Source: Bacteroidales bacterium
GTDB taxonomy: Bacteria > Bacteroidota > Bacteroidia > Bacteroidales > ML635J-15
Direction: 5' to 3'
Length of the DNA: 53,669 nucleotides
Assembly: GCA_017994175.1 (NCBI GenBank)
Contig: JAGOLH010000012.1
Span: forward strand, 1 to 53,669
Part shown: in pieces, positions 17,668 through 26,357 of the stretch
Numbering within the stretch: the first letter of the stretch is position 1
Layout of the letters: each line of letters starts with the position of its first letter
Position numbers and translations under genes: made by a program
The notes under the pieces: model-generated
Told to the model about the DNA's origin: nothing
Seen by the model: only the letters and a program-made list of their open reading frames with translations
Database searches by the model: none

Positions 17668-18216
17668 GTGGCGTTTCTTGATAAAATAAAAAACTGGTAC
17701 GGGAAAAAACAGCTTCTGAATCTGGCCAGGTTGCGCACTGAGCCAATCAACTGCAACTACAACGACTTGCATACAATCGGAATACTCTATGACGCTACCA
17801 ATGAAGCAAATTTCAAGACAGTGAGATCTTTCGTATGCAAACTTAAAGAATCGCATAAAGAGGTTATTTCTCTTGGTTATGTCAACCAGTTACATCTTGA
17901 AGATTTTCACATTCAACCGAAAGAATTTTTATTTTTCTGCCGAAAAGATTTGAACTGGTATTTCCGCCCTACAGAGTCAAGCACTGTTGATTTCCGTAAA
18001 ATAGAATTCGACGTTCTTATTGATCTATGCATTGAGGAGCATCTTCCGGTTCGGTATGTTCTGAATGAATCTCCGGCAAAGCTAAAAGTTGGCAAATACA
18101 GCGAAGCAAATATCAATTATTACGACATGCTTATCGATATTTCGGAAGAAGAAAGCGTGGATCACCTTTTCAATCAGACATTGCACTATTTAAAAATGAT
18201 GAATCAAAACAAGTAA
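17668..18216 (+). CDS. DUF6913-like cytoplasmic protein
   Basis: This 182-residue protein starts at GTG. It has no signal peptide or membrane segment. It looks like the uncharacterised Bacteroidota family DUF6913: an N-terminal helix with KKQLLNLARLR, a beta strand IGILYDATNE, then FVCKLKESHKEVISLGYVN, and a conserved ADP-like stretch DVLIDLCIEEHLPVRYVL. It is 5 bases upstream of dapA, and this pairing is common in the phylum, so it is probably co-transcribed, but no link to lysine synthesis is shown. Function unknown. Confidence 0.85.
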   Translation: MAFLDKIKNWYGKKQLLNLARLRTEPINCNYNDLHTIGILYDATNEANFKTVRSFVCKLKESHKEVISLGYVNQLHLEDFHIQPKEFLFFCRKDLNWYFRPTESSTVDFRKIEFDVLIDLCIEEHLPVRYVLNESPAKLKVGKYSEANINYYDMLIDISEEESVDHLFNQTLHYLKMMNQNK

Positions 18217-18221
18217 AACAT

Positions 18222-19094
18222 ATGAATTCGTTATTTAAAGGAACCGGAGTTGCCCTGGTAACCCCATTCAATACCGACAAGTCAATTGATTTCGATGCCC
18301 TCAGAAATGTAGTTGAATACGTTATCGCTGGTGGAGTTGAATATTTGGTTGTAATGGGCACCACAGCCGAGTCGCCAACCTTATCATCGGATGAAAAAGA
18401 CGCGGTGCTTGCTCATGTCATCAAATATAATGCATACCGGCTTCCGATTGTGTACGGTATAGGTGGTAACAATACCGAAGAGGTAGTTCATAAAATACAT
18501 AGTTCTTCACTGTCGGGAGTGAGCGGCATTTTATCGGTAACACCTTATTATAACAAACCTTCGCAGGATGGCATTTATCATCATTTTAAAACCATTGCCG
18601 AAGCTTCGAAGCTTCCTGTGATACTTTATAATGTTCCGGGAAGGACTGGCTGCAATATGAGTGCAAATACCTGTGTACGCCTGGCATCGGATTTTAAAAA
18701 CATTATTGCTGTGAAAGAAGCCAGTGGTAATTTTGAACAGATCATGCAAATACGTAAGAATGCTCCATCCGGTTTTCTGGTAATTTCGGGCGACGATGCC
18801 ATTACCATGCCCTTGCTTGCTTGCGGCATTGACGGTGTAATTTCGGTGGCAGCAAATGCGTATCCTAAGGAGTTTTCAGATATGGTAAGGGCTGGAATGA
18901 CCAGCGATTTTACAACCGCGCGCGCATTGCACTACCCCCTCCTCGACCCTATTCAAATGATGTTTGCTGAAGGAAGCCCAGCGGGTGTAAAAGCATTCCT
19001 GACACATAAGGGTTTAGTCAAGAACATCCTGAGACTTCCGTGTTACGAGGTTAGTGAAATGTTGTTCAGTAAAATCGGCAATTATTTAAAATAG
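18222..19094 (+). CDS. dapA: 4-hydroxy-tetrahydrodipicolinate synthase
   Basis: The 290-residue TIM-barrel enzyme condenses pyruvate with aspartate semialdehyde in the diaminopimelate/lysine pathway. Visible landmarks are GTGVALVTPFN at the N terminus, GTTAESPTLS near residue 46 (substrate and catalytic-triad threonines), YYNKPSQDGIYHHF near 107, YNVPGRTGCNMS near 134-145 with the catalytic tyrosine and carboxylate-binding arginine, and AVKEASGNFEQ near 164 with the Schiff-base lysine. Length is normal. It follows the DUF6913-like gene by 5 bases. Its last 9 bases overlap the convergent AlbA_2 gene. Confidence 0.96.
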   Translation: MNSLFKGTGVALVTPFNTDKSIDFDALRNVVEYVIAGGVEYLVVMGTTAESPTLSSDEKDAVLAHVIKYNAYRLPIVYGIGGNNTEEVVHKIHSSSLSGVSGILSVTPYYNKPSQDGIYHHFKTIAEASKLPVILYNVPGRTGCNMSANTCVRLASDFKNIIAVKEASGNFEQIMQIRKNAPSGFLVISGDDAITMPLLACGIDGVISVAANAYPKEFSDMVRAGMTSDFTTARALHYPLLDPIQMMFAEGSPAGVKAFLTHKGLVKNILRLPCYEVSEMLFSKIGNYLK

Positions 19095-20033
19095 TTCCGA
19101 CTGAGGCAAAACGTTTTTATTGTTAAAATCATCCTTTGCCAGCCGGTGCCCGTTATAGGTAAAGGTGTCCGATAATTTAAGGTCGTGATGGGTGACACCT
19201 TTTGAATAGTAAACCCGAATGCTGAGAAACTCTTTACAGAATAATTCAAAATTTTCGGGAGTAACCAGTATTTTAATTTCGAGAGGATTTGTTATTTCTT
19301 CCTGATACAAAGCATTAACGCCTGCCACCGAAAATACTGAATACAGGCCTTCGTGTCGCGTAAGCTTCGATTGAAGTGGAATAAACTGAATGTCATGCAA
19401 CTCAGCAGGAAGGTAAACTTCTATCTTATAGTCTTTTTCCACTGCCCCCCCTTTGTTTTGAATGAGAAGCTTAGGGTAAAAACTGATAGTTTTAATGGCT
19501 CCATCCGAAAGAACCGGCAGTCCGTTGGTGTTGTATATACCAACAAAATCAAGCTCCGGCGACACAGATGCATGATAATGCATCCTCACTTCCCCTTCGG
19601 TCATGGGTTCACATTTGTGCCGGTACCATTTATAGTACATCTTATTGTCAAACATATGCGGAGCATCGTTTATGCGGGGGAAGCAGACACAATATACAAA
19701 GCCCTTCTGACCCGGCATTTCGATACGGCGAAGCTCCATACCCCTTACGGGTAACTGAATATTCGACTGTATTTCATGCAGCAACCAGGTTTCATCGTAA
19801 CACGCGGCAACCGGACTCAGGAAAGATGCACGCCCTCTGCGGGGGGTGATTCCGCAATATATACAGGCTTCTCCTGTATTTGAAATTGCAGAAATAACCT
19901 GTGATATTTTGTAGGCTTGTTTTCTGTCAGCTTCCAGAAGTTTCCCATCAAAAAAATACAAACCATTCCCTTCTCTTACTTTATTTCTGATTAAATTCTC
20001 TATCTCACTTGAGGTACTCGGATATGTTTTCAT
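19086..20033 (-). CDS. AlbA_2 (Schlafen-like) domain protein
   Basis: This 315-residue cytoplasmic protein carries an AlbA_2 domain at about residues 10-150: an N-terminal NGLYFFDGKLLE strand-turn, ACIYCGITPRRGR, and the typical end VYCVCFPRINDAPHMFDNKMYYKWY with the loop that in relatives is IPRSNxxPH. Members are putative nucleic-acid binding regulators or nuclease-like proteins. The remaining C-terminal 150 residues look like a beta-rich domain and not the winged-helix region that often follows. It is convergent with dapA (9-base overlap). Function is not certain. Confidence 0.8.
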   Translation of the reverse strand: MKTYPSTSSEIENLIRNKVREGNGLYFFDGKLLEADRKQAYKISQVISAISNTGEACIYCGITPRRGRASFLSPVAACYDETWLLHEIQSNIQLPVRGMELRRIEMPGQKGFVYCVCFPRINDAPHMFDNKMYYKWYRHKCEPMTEGEVRMHYHASVSPELDFVGIYNTNGLPVLSDGAIKTISFYPKLLIQNKGGAVEKDYKIEVYLPAELHDIQFIPLQSKLTRHEGLYSVFSVAGVNALYQEEITNPLEIKILVTPENFELFCKEFLSIRVYYSKGVTHHDLKLSDTFTYNGHRLAKDDFNNKNVLPQSELF

Positions 20034-20082
20034 ATAGTTGTCACTTAATGTGAATCCCTTGCTTGCAATTTCAACAATAGAA

Positions 20083-21888
20083 TCATTTCAAACTGGTTTC
20101 GATAACTACATTTGTTACCGGCATTCTGTAATTATCGGGAATATCAGGTATATTGTCAGCATTACAATCTTCGAAACTTTCAATAAACTTTAGTACAGCA
20201 AGCCACTCCTTACCTTCCTGAACGCCTTCTTTGTTTGAGTCAAAATCAATCCATGCTGTATGCATGTCCTTGATCCGGTTGCCATCAGCATCTTTGGGGA
20301 ACACCTTTACAAGCCCATAGCTAATTTTTCGTATCAGGCCAACAAATTCGAGCATATAGGAGTTGGCAACGAGCCCATATAATTTCTGATTTTCTTTCGA
20401 AAAATCGATTTCTTCGCCATTAATTTCTATTTTACGGACTTTATTCAGCATCCCCTTATCTGGATTTATATATACAGTTATACCCGAGTAATAGCAATAA
20501 TTTGAAGAGCTCATCGAAGGGGCAATATATAGTATTTCCAGTACTTTTTTCAGTTCTGATGCCGTTAGATAAATTTTAGCCAGGGGATAGCCGGGAACCC
20601 CATCATTTCCTTCTCCCAGTGATACAACCCTGAAGATATCCGGTGGTGTCTGGTATCCCTTCTTCCCTTTCGATATTTTATCGCGAATCACACCGGTAGC
20701 AATCAGAGCAACATCGGTGCCTTGAGGACTGTATTTATTGGTGTAATAGTATATTGCATCAGCAAGAAAAGGCCCCAGATTGCTCCCTGAAGGGTTGTTT
20801 ATTTCATCGCAAACAAGGTCAAAAGTGGTAGAAGCAATGATTTGGTTATAGTGCAAACCGAGTGGTGCCAGTACTTTTGAGTCAACTGTTTTTTTCTGTT
20901 TTTCAACTTCGTTAAAGATATAATAGTCGCCTTGAATCTCATCATTCATTTGAGTAATTTGATACTTAAAGTTGACTATTTTACCACTTTCAATATTTAG
21001 CTCAAGTTTGCCTACGTTTACTCCATAAGCACCGGTTTGTACGATAATAACATCGTTTACCATCAGTGCTTCGGTAAGGCAGGTATGAGAATGTCCGCTA
21101 ACAATTACATCAATATAAGGGCAATTTTCGGCAAGCTTAACATCTTCACCTGAATAAGTCCCGTTGCTTTCGGGGATTAAACCGCTATGAGAAAGGCATA
21201 TCACAATATCGGCTCCTGCTTCGGTTTTCAAAAATCTCGATACTTTCTTTGCTGTTTTAAGGGCATCATCGCAGGTAAGAGGCTTCATATTGGGAGCCAC
21301 TTCGGCAGCATTGTAACCCAGTAAACCAAAGACTCCAATTTTAAAGCCAGCCTTTTCAATTATCATTGAGCGGCGGATAATTTCTTTTTCGTATAGCGAA
21401 GCCAGGCCGCTTGTGGCATCGGAAGGCTCTTGAAACGAAAGGTTGCAACAGGTAATGGCTGGTATTTCTCCCAAAAGCATCGATTTATTGATAATTTCGG
21501 AAAGTTTGCGAGGACCATAATCGAATTCGTGATTGCCCAGTGCCACCACATCATAACCCATTTCTTTCATCAAGTGCAACTGAAAACCCGTCTCGGCCTC
21601 CGATATATGAAAAAAACTGCCCATCAGAAAATCGCCGGCATCCATAACAATGCAATTTTCGGGATGTTGCTTCTGGATTTCTTTTATAAAAGCCGATATC
21701 CTGGAAAAACCACCCAGAGTAAAATCATCGCCAGTAGTCTGAGGGGTGTACTCCATTTCGGGCGAAAAACCTGTGAGCATGCTGTGCATATCGTTAGTGT
21801 GCACAATCACCAGCCTACCCGACTTTGCCTGACTAAAAGCCAGCGGGGTAAAAAGCAAAAAACAAATTAAAAAATAGATGTTTTTCAT
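20083..21888 (-). CDS. UshA-family 5'-nucleotidase / metallophosphatase
   Basis: The exported enzyme of about 601 residues has a signal peptide ending AFSQ. The N-terminal metallophosphoesterase domain shows IVHTNDMHS, MDAGDFLMGS, ALGNHEFDYGPR, ICLSHSG and VSGHSHTCL, all metal or catalytic motifs of the family. The C-terminal 5'-nucleotidase domain runs from about residue 350 to 590 with GSNLGPFLADAIYYYT near 370. It would remove phosphate from nucleotides or related esters in the periplasm. I take the ATG at 21886-21888, which directly starts the MKNIYF signal peptide; an ATG three codons upstream is also possible. Confidence 0.93.
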   Translation of the reverse strand: MKNIYFLICFLLFTPLAFSQAKSGRLVIVHTNDMHSMLTGFSPEMEYTPQTTGDDFTLGGFSRISAFIKEIQKQHPENCIVMDAGDFLMGSFFHISEAETGFQLHLMKEMGYDVVALGNHEFDYGPRKLSEIINKSMLLGEIPAITCCNLSFQEPSDATSGLASLYEKEIIRRSMIIEKAGFKIGVFGLLGYNAAEVAPNMKPLTCDDALKTAKKVSRFLKTEAGADIVICLSHSGLIPESNGTYSGEDVKLAENCPYIDVIVSGHSHTCLTEALMVNDVIIVQTGAYGVNVGKLELNIESGKIVNFKYQITQMNDEIQGDYYIFNEVEKQKKTVDSKVLAPLGLHYNQIIASTTFDLVCDEINNPSGSNLGPFLADAIYYYTNKYSPQGTDVALIATGVIRDKISKGKKGYQTPPDIFRVVSLGEGNDGVPGYPLAKIYLTASELKKVLEILYIAPSMSSSNYCYYSGITVYINPDKGMLNKVRKIEINGEEIDFSKENQKLYGLVANSYMLEFVGLIRKISYGLVKVFPKDADGNRIKDMHTAWIDFDSNKEGVQEGKEWLAVLKFIESFEDCNADNIPDIPDNYRMPVTNVVIETSLK

Positions 21889-22026
21889 AAACTGCATTTA
21901 TTGGGTACTAAAGTAATAATTTATTTTTCAGCAGTATGTAATAATTTACACAAAGAGTTACATTTATAAAACCTTTAATTCGTTGATTACAAATTATCTG
22001 CTTTCAATGAAGTTTAAATTGTTGGA

Positions 22027-22707
22027 CTACTTTACAGTAAATGATATATTACTGACTTCTTTTCCATTAGCGTCGGTATCGTGCATTCTGAAGCTATAGT
22101 TACCGGGAGTTGTGGGGGCAGTAAAGCTTAATGTTCCGGAGGTCTTGGATCCAATGTATTGATAACTGATGTCGTACTGATCGTTTTGCGTCTCAGAGCC
22201 ATGGGGTTTATCGGAAGGGACTATGCCTATCCACGGGTTACTGCCTGTGAAAGGGGGTGCAGTATAGTAAAGATTGATTTTCTCTCCGGGTGAAAAAACC
22301 AGTTTTTCAAGATGCATTGAAGCATTTCGAAATGTTTCAGTAGCGACAAAATCTGTAGTGCTTACAGTAAAACTGAAATAGGCGACTTCTTTTCCATTGT
22401 TATCGCTATTGTGCAATCTGAAATCGTAATTACCCTCCGCAGCTGGTGCTGTAAAGCTGAGAACTCCTGAAGTTTTTCCATTCAGGTACTGATATGTAAT
22501 GTCGTGTTGATCGTTCACATCTTCACTACCGTGCGCAATTGACGAGGGGACTATTCCAATCCATGCATTGGATTCATAGCTCGAAAGGGCTGTAAAACTT
22601 AGTTTAATTGTTTCACCGGGTTTGAAATGCGATTTTTCAAGGCTCAGGCTTTGTCCAAAACATACACTCGCAAAAACTAACATCAGAACGAACATCCAGT
22701 ATTTCAT
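22027..22707 (-). CDS. Exported protein with two copies of one beta-sandwich domain
   Basis: The 226-residue product has a signal peptide (CFGQ near 17-20) followed by two tandem copies, about 21-117 and 128-226, of one domain of about 97 residues. Each has LEKxxFxPGExIxL, WIGIVPS, HGSExxND, ISYQY-GKTSG-LSFTAP, NYxFRxH and NGKEVxxxSFTV. The pattern suggests an Ig-like sandwich, possibly ligand binding, with no catalytic motif. There is no T9SS domain. A perfect -7 box (TATATTTG on the minus strand, 22730-22737) lies before the ATG. I do not recognise a named family. Confidence 0.82.
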   Translation of the reverse strand: MKYWMFVLMLVFASVCFGQSLSLEKSHFKPGETIKLSFTALSSYESNAWIGIVPSSIAHGSEDVNDQHDITYQYLNGKTSGVLSFTAPAAEGNYDFRLHNSDNNGKEVAYFSFTVSTTDFVATETFRNASMHLEKLVFSPGEKINLYYTAPPFTGSNPWIGIVPSDKPHGSETQNDQYDISYQYIGSKTSGTLSFTAPTTPGNYSFRMHDTDANGKEVSNISFTVK

Positions 22708-22843
22708 AATTGTTTAATTTTAAGTTTTTCAAATATACCGTTTTATAGTTATCCAAAATTCACTAAGCCGTGATTCTGCGATATTTTTACATAAAAAGCG
22801 AATCACGGATGCATCAACATACATGCATAAAACAAATCAATCG

Positions 22844-22851
22844 TATATTTG
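22844..22851 (+). promoter_or_regulatory. -7 box before the aminotransferase gene
   Basis: TATATTTG, a perfect TAnnTTTG match. Its TTG was a candidate start codon for the downstream gene, but as a promoter element it points to the ATG at 22870. Confidence 0.45.
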
Positions 22852-22869
22852 AACCAAATTTACCCGTTT

Positions 22870-23997
22870 ATGCAATCACGTCCGAACACTTCTCTCATCA
22901 GTTATTTCAGCAATATGGTAAAACAAAGCGGAGGTATTAATCTGGCGCAGGGTCTGCCCGGTTTCCGGCCTCCGTTAAAGCTGATGCAAAATCTTTCGGA
23001 AATTTCATTAACCGATTCCCATAAGTATGCTCCGGGCCTGGGGCTTGATTTATTACGTTGTCAGATCGCAGAGAGTTGCAACTCCACGGCAATAGGTGCA
23101 GAAAATGTGATGATAACCAATGGCGGCACTGAAGCCATTTCGCTTATATATACATGGCTTTATAAAAAGCTACATCACCAACTCAACGTGATGTCGTTTG
23201 CACCCGTATACGAAAGCTACCGGGAATTACCCGGCATATTTGGAAACCATTTCTATGCTTTTCGTAATGACCCGAATCAAAGCATTAACATTCCATTGTT
23301 ATGTGAGGAGTTGGCCCGAAATGAAATCAATCTTGTTTTTCTTGCCACTCCCGGAAATCCGCTGGGGCGCATTTTTTCGGAATACGAGCTTACCGAAATA
23401 TGCAATTATTGTTCCCGGAAAAGGATTTACCTTGTGATTGACCTTGTGTACAAATATCTGTATTATGATAAAAAACCCAGCATTCCTTACTCTGCTCTAT
23501 CGGAGTATATTCTGTTTGCCGACAGTTTTTCAAAACAATTTTCAATTACCGGATGGCGCTTGGGGTACCTTATTGCACCACCAGAAATTATATGCGAAAT
23601 AGCAAGCGTTCACGATTATACAGGTTTATCGTCGCCATTACCACTCCAGAAGGCACTCAGCATGTATCTGAGCAACACATCGGATGCTTTGCAATACTTA
23701 CAAGATACAAGAGAAAAAGTATCCGAAAATTTCGAGTATGCTTCTCATAGGCTGAGTGAGGCCGGGTTCCGGTGCATTCCGGCCCATGGAGGGATTTTCC
23801 TTTGCACGGCCCTGCCCGACCATTTCGATGATGGGTTCCAATTTGCCAGCAATCTGTATAAGAGTTGTAAAGTAGCCGTAGTACCTGGAGAGCATTTCGA
23901 CAGAGAATGGAAAAGGATCATCAGGTTGAATATTGCCCACCCGGCGGATGTACTCAATCAGGCACTTGATGAGATCATTCACTTTAGCGCCAGCTAA
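22870..23997 (+). CDS. PLP-dependent aminotransferase, class I/II
   Basis: This 375-residue fold-type I aminotransferase begins with MQSRPNTSLISYFSNM when started at the ATG. Features are NLAQGLPGFRPP near residue 24, TNGGTEAISLIY near 86 (PLP phosphate loop), LATPGNPLGRIF near 160 with the family asparagine, and DSFSKQFSITGWRLGYL around residue 220 with the Schiff-base lysine and arginine. It transfers amino groups between an amino acid and a 2-oxo acid; the exact substrate is not deducible. A start seven codons earlier at TTG lies inside the promoter -7 box, so I prefer the ATG. Confidence 0.92.
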   Translation: MQSRPNTSLISYFSNMVKQSGGINLAQGLPGFRPPLKLMQNLSEISLTDSHKYAPGLGLDLLRCQIAESCNSTAIGAENVMITNGGTEAISLIYTWLYKKLHHQLNVMSFAPVYESYRELPGIFGNHFYAFRNDPNQSINIPLLCEELARNEINLVFLATPGNPLGRIFSEYELTEICNYCSRKRIYLVIDLVYKYLYYDKKPSIPYSALSEYILFADSFSKQFSITGWRLGYLIAPPEIICEIASVHDYTGLSSPLPLQKALSMYLSNTSDALQYLQDTREKVSENFEYASHRLSEAGFRCIPAHGGIFLCTALPDHFDDGFQFASNLYKSCKVAVVPGEHFDREWKRIIRLNIAHPADVLNQALDEIIHFSAS

Positions 23998-24012
23998 AAA
24001 AACATGGAGCTT

Positions 24013-24042
24013 GTTGCAGTAATAAAAAAATTATTATTTTTG
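24013..24042 (+). promoter_or_regulatory. Promoter of the tRNA-Leu gene
   Basis: GTTG (24013-24016), 18 bases, TATTTTTG (24035-24042). The start site would be about 5 bases before the mature tRNA. Confidence 0.55.
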
Positions 24043-24053
24043 CATTCACATTT

Positions 24054-24137
24054 GCCCAGATGGTGAAATTGGTAGACACGCCAGCTTGAGGGGCTGGTGT
24101 CCTTAAGGATGTGCAAGTTCGAGTCTTGTTCTGGGCA
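24054..24137 (+). tRNA. tRNA-Leu (GAG)
   Basis: The 84-base class II tRNA has acceptor arms GCCCAGA (24054-24060) and TCTGGGC (24130-24136) with discriminator A at 24137. The D arm holds TGGTAGACA, the anticodon stem CCAGC pairs with GCTGG around the loop TTGAGGG with anticodon GAG, a variable arm of leucine type follows, and the T arm has GTTCGAGTC. CCA is not encoded. It stands alone with its own promoter and terminator. Confidence 0.97.
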
Positions 24138-24141
24138 CTGA

Positions 24142-24175
24142 AAACGAAGCAGTTTTACTGTTTCGTTTTTTTTTG
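24142..24175 (+). terminator. Terminator of tRNA-Leu
   Basis: AAACGAAGCAG pairs with CTGTTTCGTTT (one G-T pair) around a 5-base loop, followed by a T-run. Confidence 0.85.
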
Positions 24176-24192
24176 AGTAACAATTAGGTAAG

Positions 24193-24223
24193 TTTGCCTG
24201 TTTGGTTTTCTTTTGTATTTTTG
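24193..24223 (+). promoter_or_regulatory. Perfect Bacteroidota promoter for the NlpC/P60 gene
   Basis: TTTG (24193-24196), exactly 19 bases, TATTTTTG (24216-24223). The expected start site falls at about 24228-24232, which coincides with the ATG at 24230. Confidence 0.75.
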
Positions 24224-24229
24224 CCGGTA

Positions 24230-25321
24230 ATGATAAAAATACGATCATTAATACTTTGTTTTTTCTCAGTGATTTTTCTTTTTACAGGAAAAGTATTTTC
24301 ACAAACCGATAGTCTTTTTCTTCAACCAACAACGGTACTTAGTGCTGAACAAATTGCTGCACATGACTCTGTTGAAAATATACGGCGGCAATTGATTGAT
24401 TCAATCATTACATATGGAAAAACCTATGTAGGATTGCACTACCGCTATGGTGGTATTACTCCTTCTGGTTTCGACTGCAGTGGTTTTGTTTTTCACGTTC
24501 ACAGGCATTTCAACCTGCCAATTCCCCGTGTACCCAGTGCTACCTGTCTTATGGGAGAACGCATTGAACTTGATAGCCTACAACCAGGGGATCTTGTATA
24601 TTTTAAAGGACGCCACACCAACAGCAATACAATCGGGCATGTTGCCATGGTAGTTGAAAAACTTCCCGGTGACTTTATAATGATTCACTCAGCAAGCCAT
24701 GCAGGGGTTATTGTTGAAACTTTTGCAGACAAATCATATTACACTTCCCGCTATTTATTTGCAAACCGCTTACCCACTGAGTTTTACCTTAGGCAATGGA
24801 ACGACAGTCTGATGAAAATCTACAGCTACCGTAATGCCGACATCTATAAAGAATACGCTGCGACTCCTGTTACGGTAGCCCAACCTGAGGGGACAACCCT
24901 ACTGAATTATACTGTAAAATCGGGTGATATGCTTGGACTAATTGCTTCGTGGTATAAGGTAACTGTAAATGAATTAATGGCATGGAACGGTCTTTCATCC
25001 ACTAGGCTATCTATTGGCCAAAACATCAAAGTCTATGTAAAAACCGATCAGTTATCGAAATTCAGCAATATGAATACTATGAGTTTTGATGAAAAGCAAA
25101 AATCATCAGGTTCATCTTCGTCGAATAAAACTGTAACAGGTGCCGGAACCCGCGAAGATGCCAGTTATGAATACTATACGGTGCAGTCGGGTGACAGTCC
25201 GTACAGCATTGCAAAAAAGTTTCCCGGAACCACGGCTGAGAGCATCATGAAGCTAAATAATATTTCGAATGCTTCAGGCCTTCAAATCGGCCAAAAATTG
25301 AAAATTCGGAAGAAAAACTAA
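24230..25321 (+). CDS. Exported NlpC/P60 peptidase with two LysM domains
   Basis: The 363-residue protein has a signal peptide ending KVFSQ (residue 25). The NlpC/P60 domain at about 55-185 carries the catalytic cysteine in GFDCSGFV (Cys83), the catalytic histidine in IGHVAMVV, and a third polar residue in MIHSASH. Two LysM repeats follow (about 225-268 and 315-360; YTVKSGDMLGLIA and YYTVQSGDSPYSIA), which bind peptidoglycan. It cleaves stem-peptide cross-links, probably in cell-wall turnover or division. The ATG at 24230 is preferred over an upstream alternative start that would lie inside the promoter and prepend 12 residues before the signal peptide. Confidence 0.94.
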   Translation: MIKIRSLILCFFSVIFLFTGKVFSQTDSLFLQPTTVLSAEQIAAHDSVENIRRQLIDSIITYGKTYVGLHYRYGGITPSGFDCSGFVFHVHRHFNLPIPRVPSATCLMGERIELDSLQPGDLVYFKGRHTNSNTIGHVAMVVEKLPGDFIMIHSASHAGVIVETFADKSYYTSRYLFANRLPTEFYLRQWNDSLMKIYSYRNADIYKEYAATPVTVAQPEGTTLLNYTVKSGDMLGLIASWYKVTVNELMAWNGLSSTRLSIGQNIKVYVKTDQLSKFSNMNTMSFDEKQKSSGSSSSNKTVTGAGTREDASYEYYTVQSGDSPYSIAKKFPGTTAESIMKLNNISNASGLQIGQKLKIRKKN

Positions 25322-25382
25322 GCTTCTTTCAAGTATAATAGATTTTTTACAATAGACCTTGTTGCGCATAAATTTTCATCAA

Positions 25383-25415
25383 GTTGTTTTTTATCCTGTG
25401 GCTTCAGTACATTTG
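25383..25415 (+). promoter_or_regulatory. Promoter of the CDF transporter gene
   Basis: GTTG (25383-25386), 21 bases, TACATTTG (25408-25415). Start site near 25422; leader about 15 bases. Confidence 0.5.
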
Positions 25416-25436
25416 TATTTTAAATTTTAGAAGACA

Positions 25437-26357
25437 ATGTCAGGACAAAGTAGCTCTAAAAAATCGATTCTGTTTGCATTTGCAGCAAACATTGGAATAG
25501 CAATCACAAAAACAGTTGCTGCCGTAATTACAGGATCGGGTGCAATGCTTGCTGAAGCAATACATTCTTATGCCGACAGTGGCAATCAGGTACTCCTATT
25601 TGCAGGTTTAAGGGCAGCCCGAAAAAAGCCAACACAGACATACCCGCTGGGGTACGGGAAGTCAGTCTTCTTCTGGTCGTTTGTTGTTGCATTGATTCTT
25701 TTCAGCGTGGGCGGCCTTTTTTCGGTATACGAAGGCATCCATAAACTCAACAGTCACAATGGCGTAAGCTCCCCGCTTATTGCAATTGTTGTGCTTAGCA
25801 TAAGCATACTTCTTGAAGCTGCTTCTCTCTACGGCTGTATTACCCAAATACGAAAAGTAAAACGAAAAAACGAAAATTTACTGCAATGGTTTAAACACAG
25901 CAGGCAAAGCGAACTGGTTGTTGTGCTTGGCGAAGATGTCGCTGCTTTATTAGGTCTTTTATTTGCACTTATCGCTGTGCTGTTGACAATGCTGACAGGG
26001 AATCCTGTTTACGATGCCGCCGGTAGCATAGGTATCGGGGCATTACTCATTATAGTTTCTATATTTCTTGCTGTTAAGATTAAAGGATTACTTATCGGAC
26101 AAAGTGCTGATGAAAAAACGGTGCTGGAAATAAAAGAATTCATTGAATCGCGCCACGAAGTTGATACCCTGATGAACATTATTACTTTTCAGCTGGGACC
26201 CGATATCATGGTTGCTGTAAAAGCAAGAATGAAAGAAACGCAATCGGCCTCAGTGTTAATTGATCACATTAATTTATGCGAAAGAGAAATTAAAAAAAAT
26301 TTCCCCGATGTGAAATGGATGTTTTTTGAACCGGACATTGCTGATAGTAAGAATTAG
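25437..26357 (+). CDS. Cation diffusion facilitator (ZnT9-like) transporter
   Basis: The 306-residue inner-membrane protein has six hydrophobic helices and a soluble C-terminal domain from about residue 220 (VLEIKEFIESRHEVDTLMNI). Helix 2 has the motif AEAIHSYADSGNQ and helix 5 has GEDVAALLGL, where the usual CDF histidine of the HxxxD pair is glutamate; this GED variant is seen in the SLC30A9/ZnT9 branch. It would exchange a divalent metal (zinc, iron or manganese) for protons. Its stop overlaps the convergent next gene by 4 bases. A promoter lies just upstream. Confidence 0.92.
   Translation: MSGQSSSKKSILFAFAANIGIAITKTVAAVITGSGAMLAEAIHSYADSGNQVLLFAGLRAARKKPTQTYPLGYGKSVFFWSFVVALILFSVGGLFSVYEGIHKLNSHNGVSSPLIAIVVLSISILLEAASLYGCITQIRKVKRKNENLLQWFKHSRQSELVVVLGEDVAALLGLLFALIAVLLTMLTGNPVYDAAGSIGIGALLIIVSIFLAVKIKGLLIGQSADEKTVLEIKEFIESRHEVDTLMNIITFQLGPDIMVAVKARMKETQSASVLIDHINLCEREIKKNFPDVKWMFFEPDIADSKN

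Noticed and set aside
22849-22869. TTG start giving seven extra residues on the aminotransferase
   Set aside because: The codon is part of a perfect -7 promoter box, and the ATG at 22870 fits better.
24054-24137. tRNA-Leu as an integration site of a mobile element
   Set aside because: I saw no repeat of its 3' end elsewhere in the window and no integrase.
24194-24229. Earlier start giving 12 extra residues on the NlpC/P60 protein
   Set aside because: It lies inside the promoter and would put a hydrophobic extension before an already complete signal peptide.
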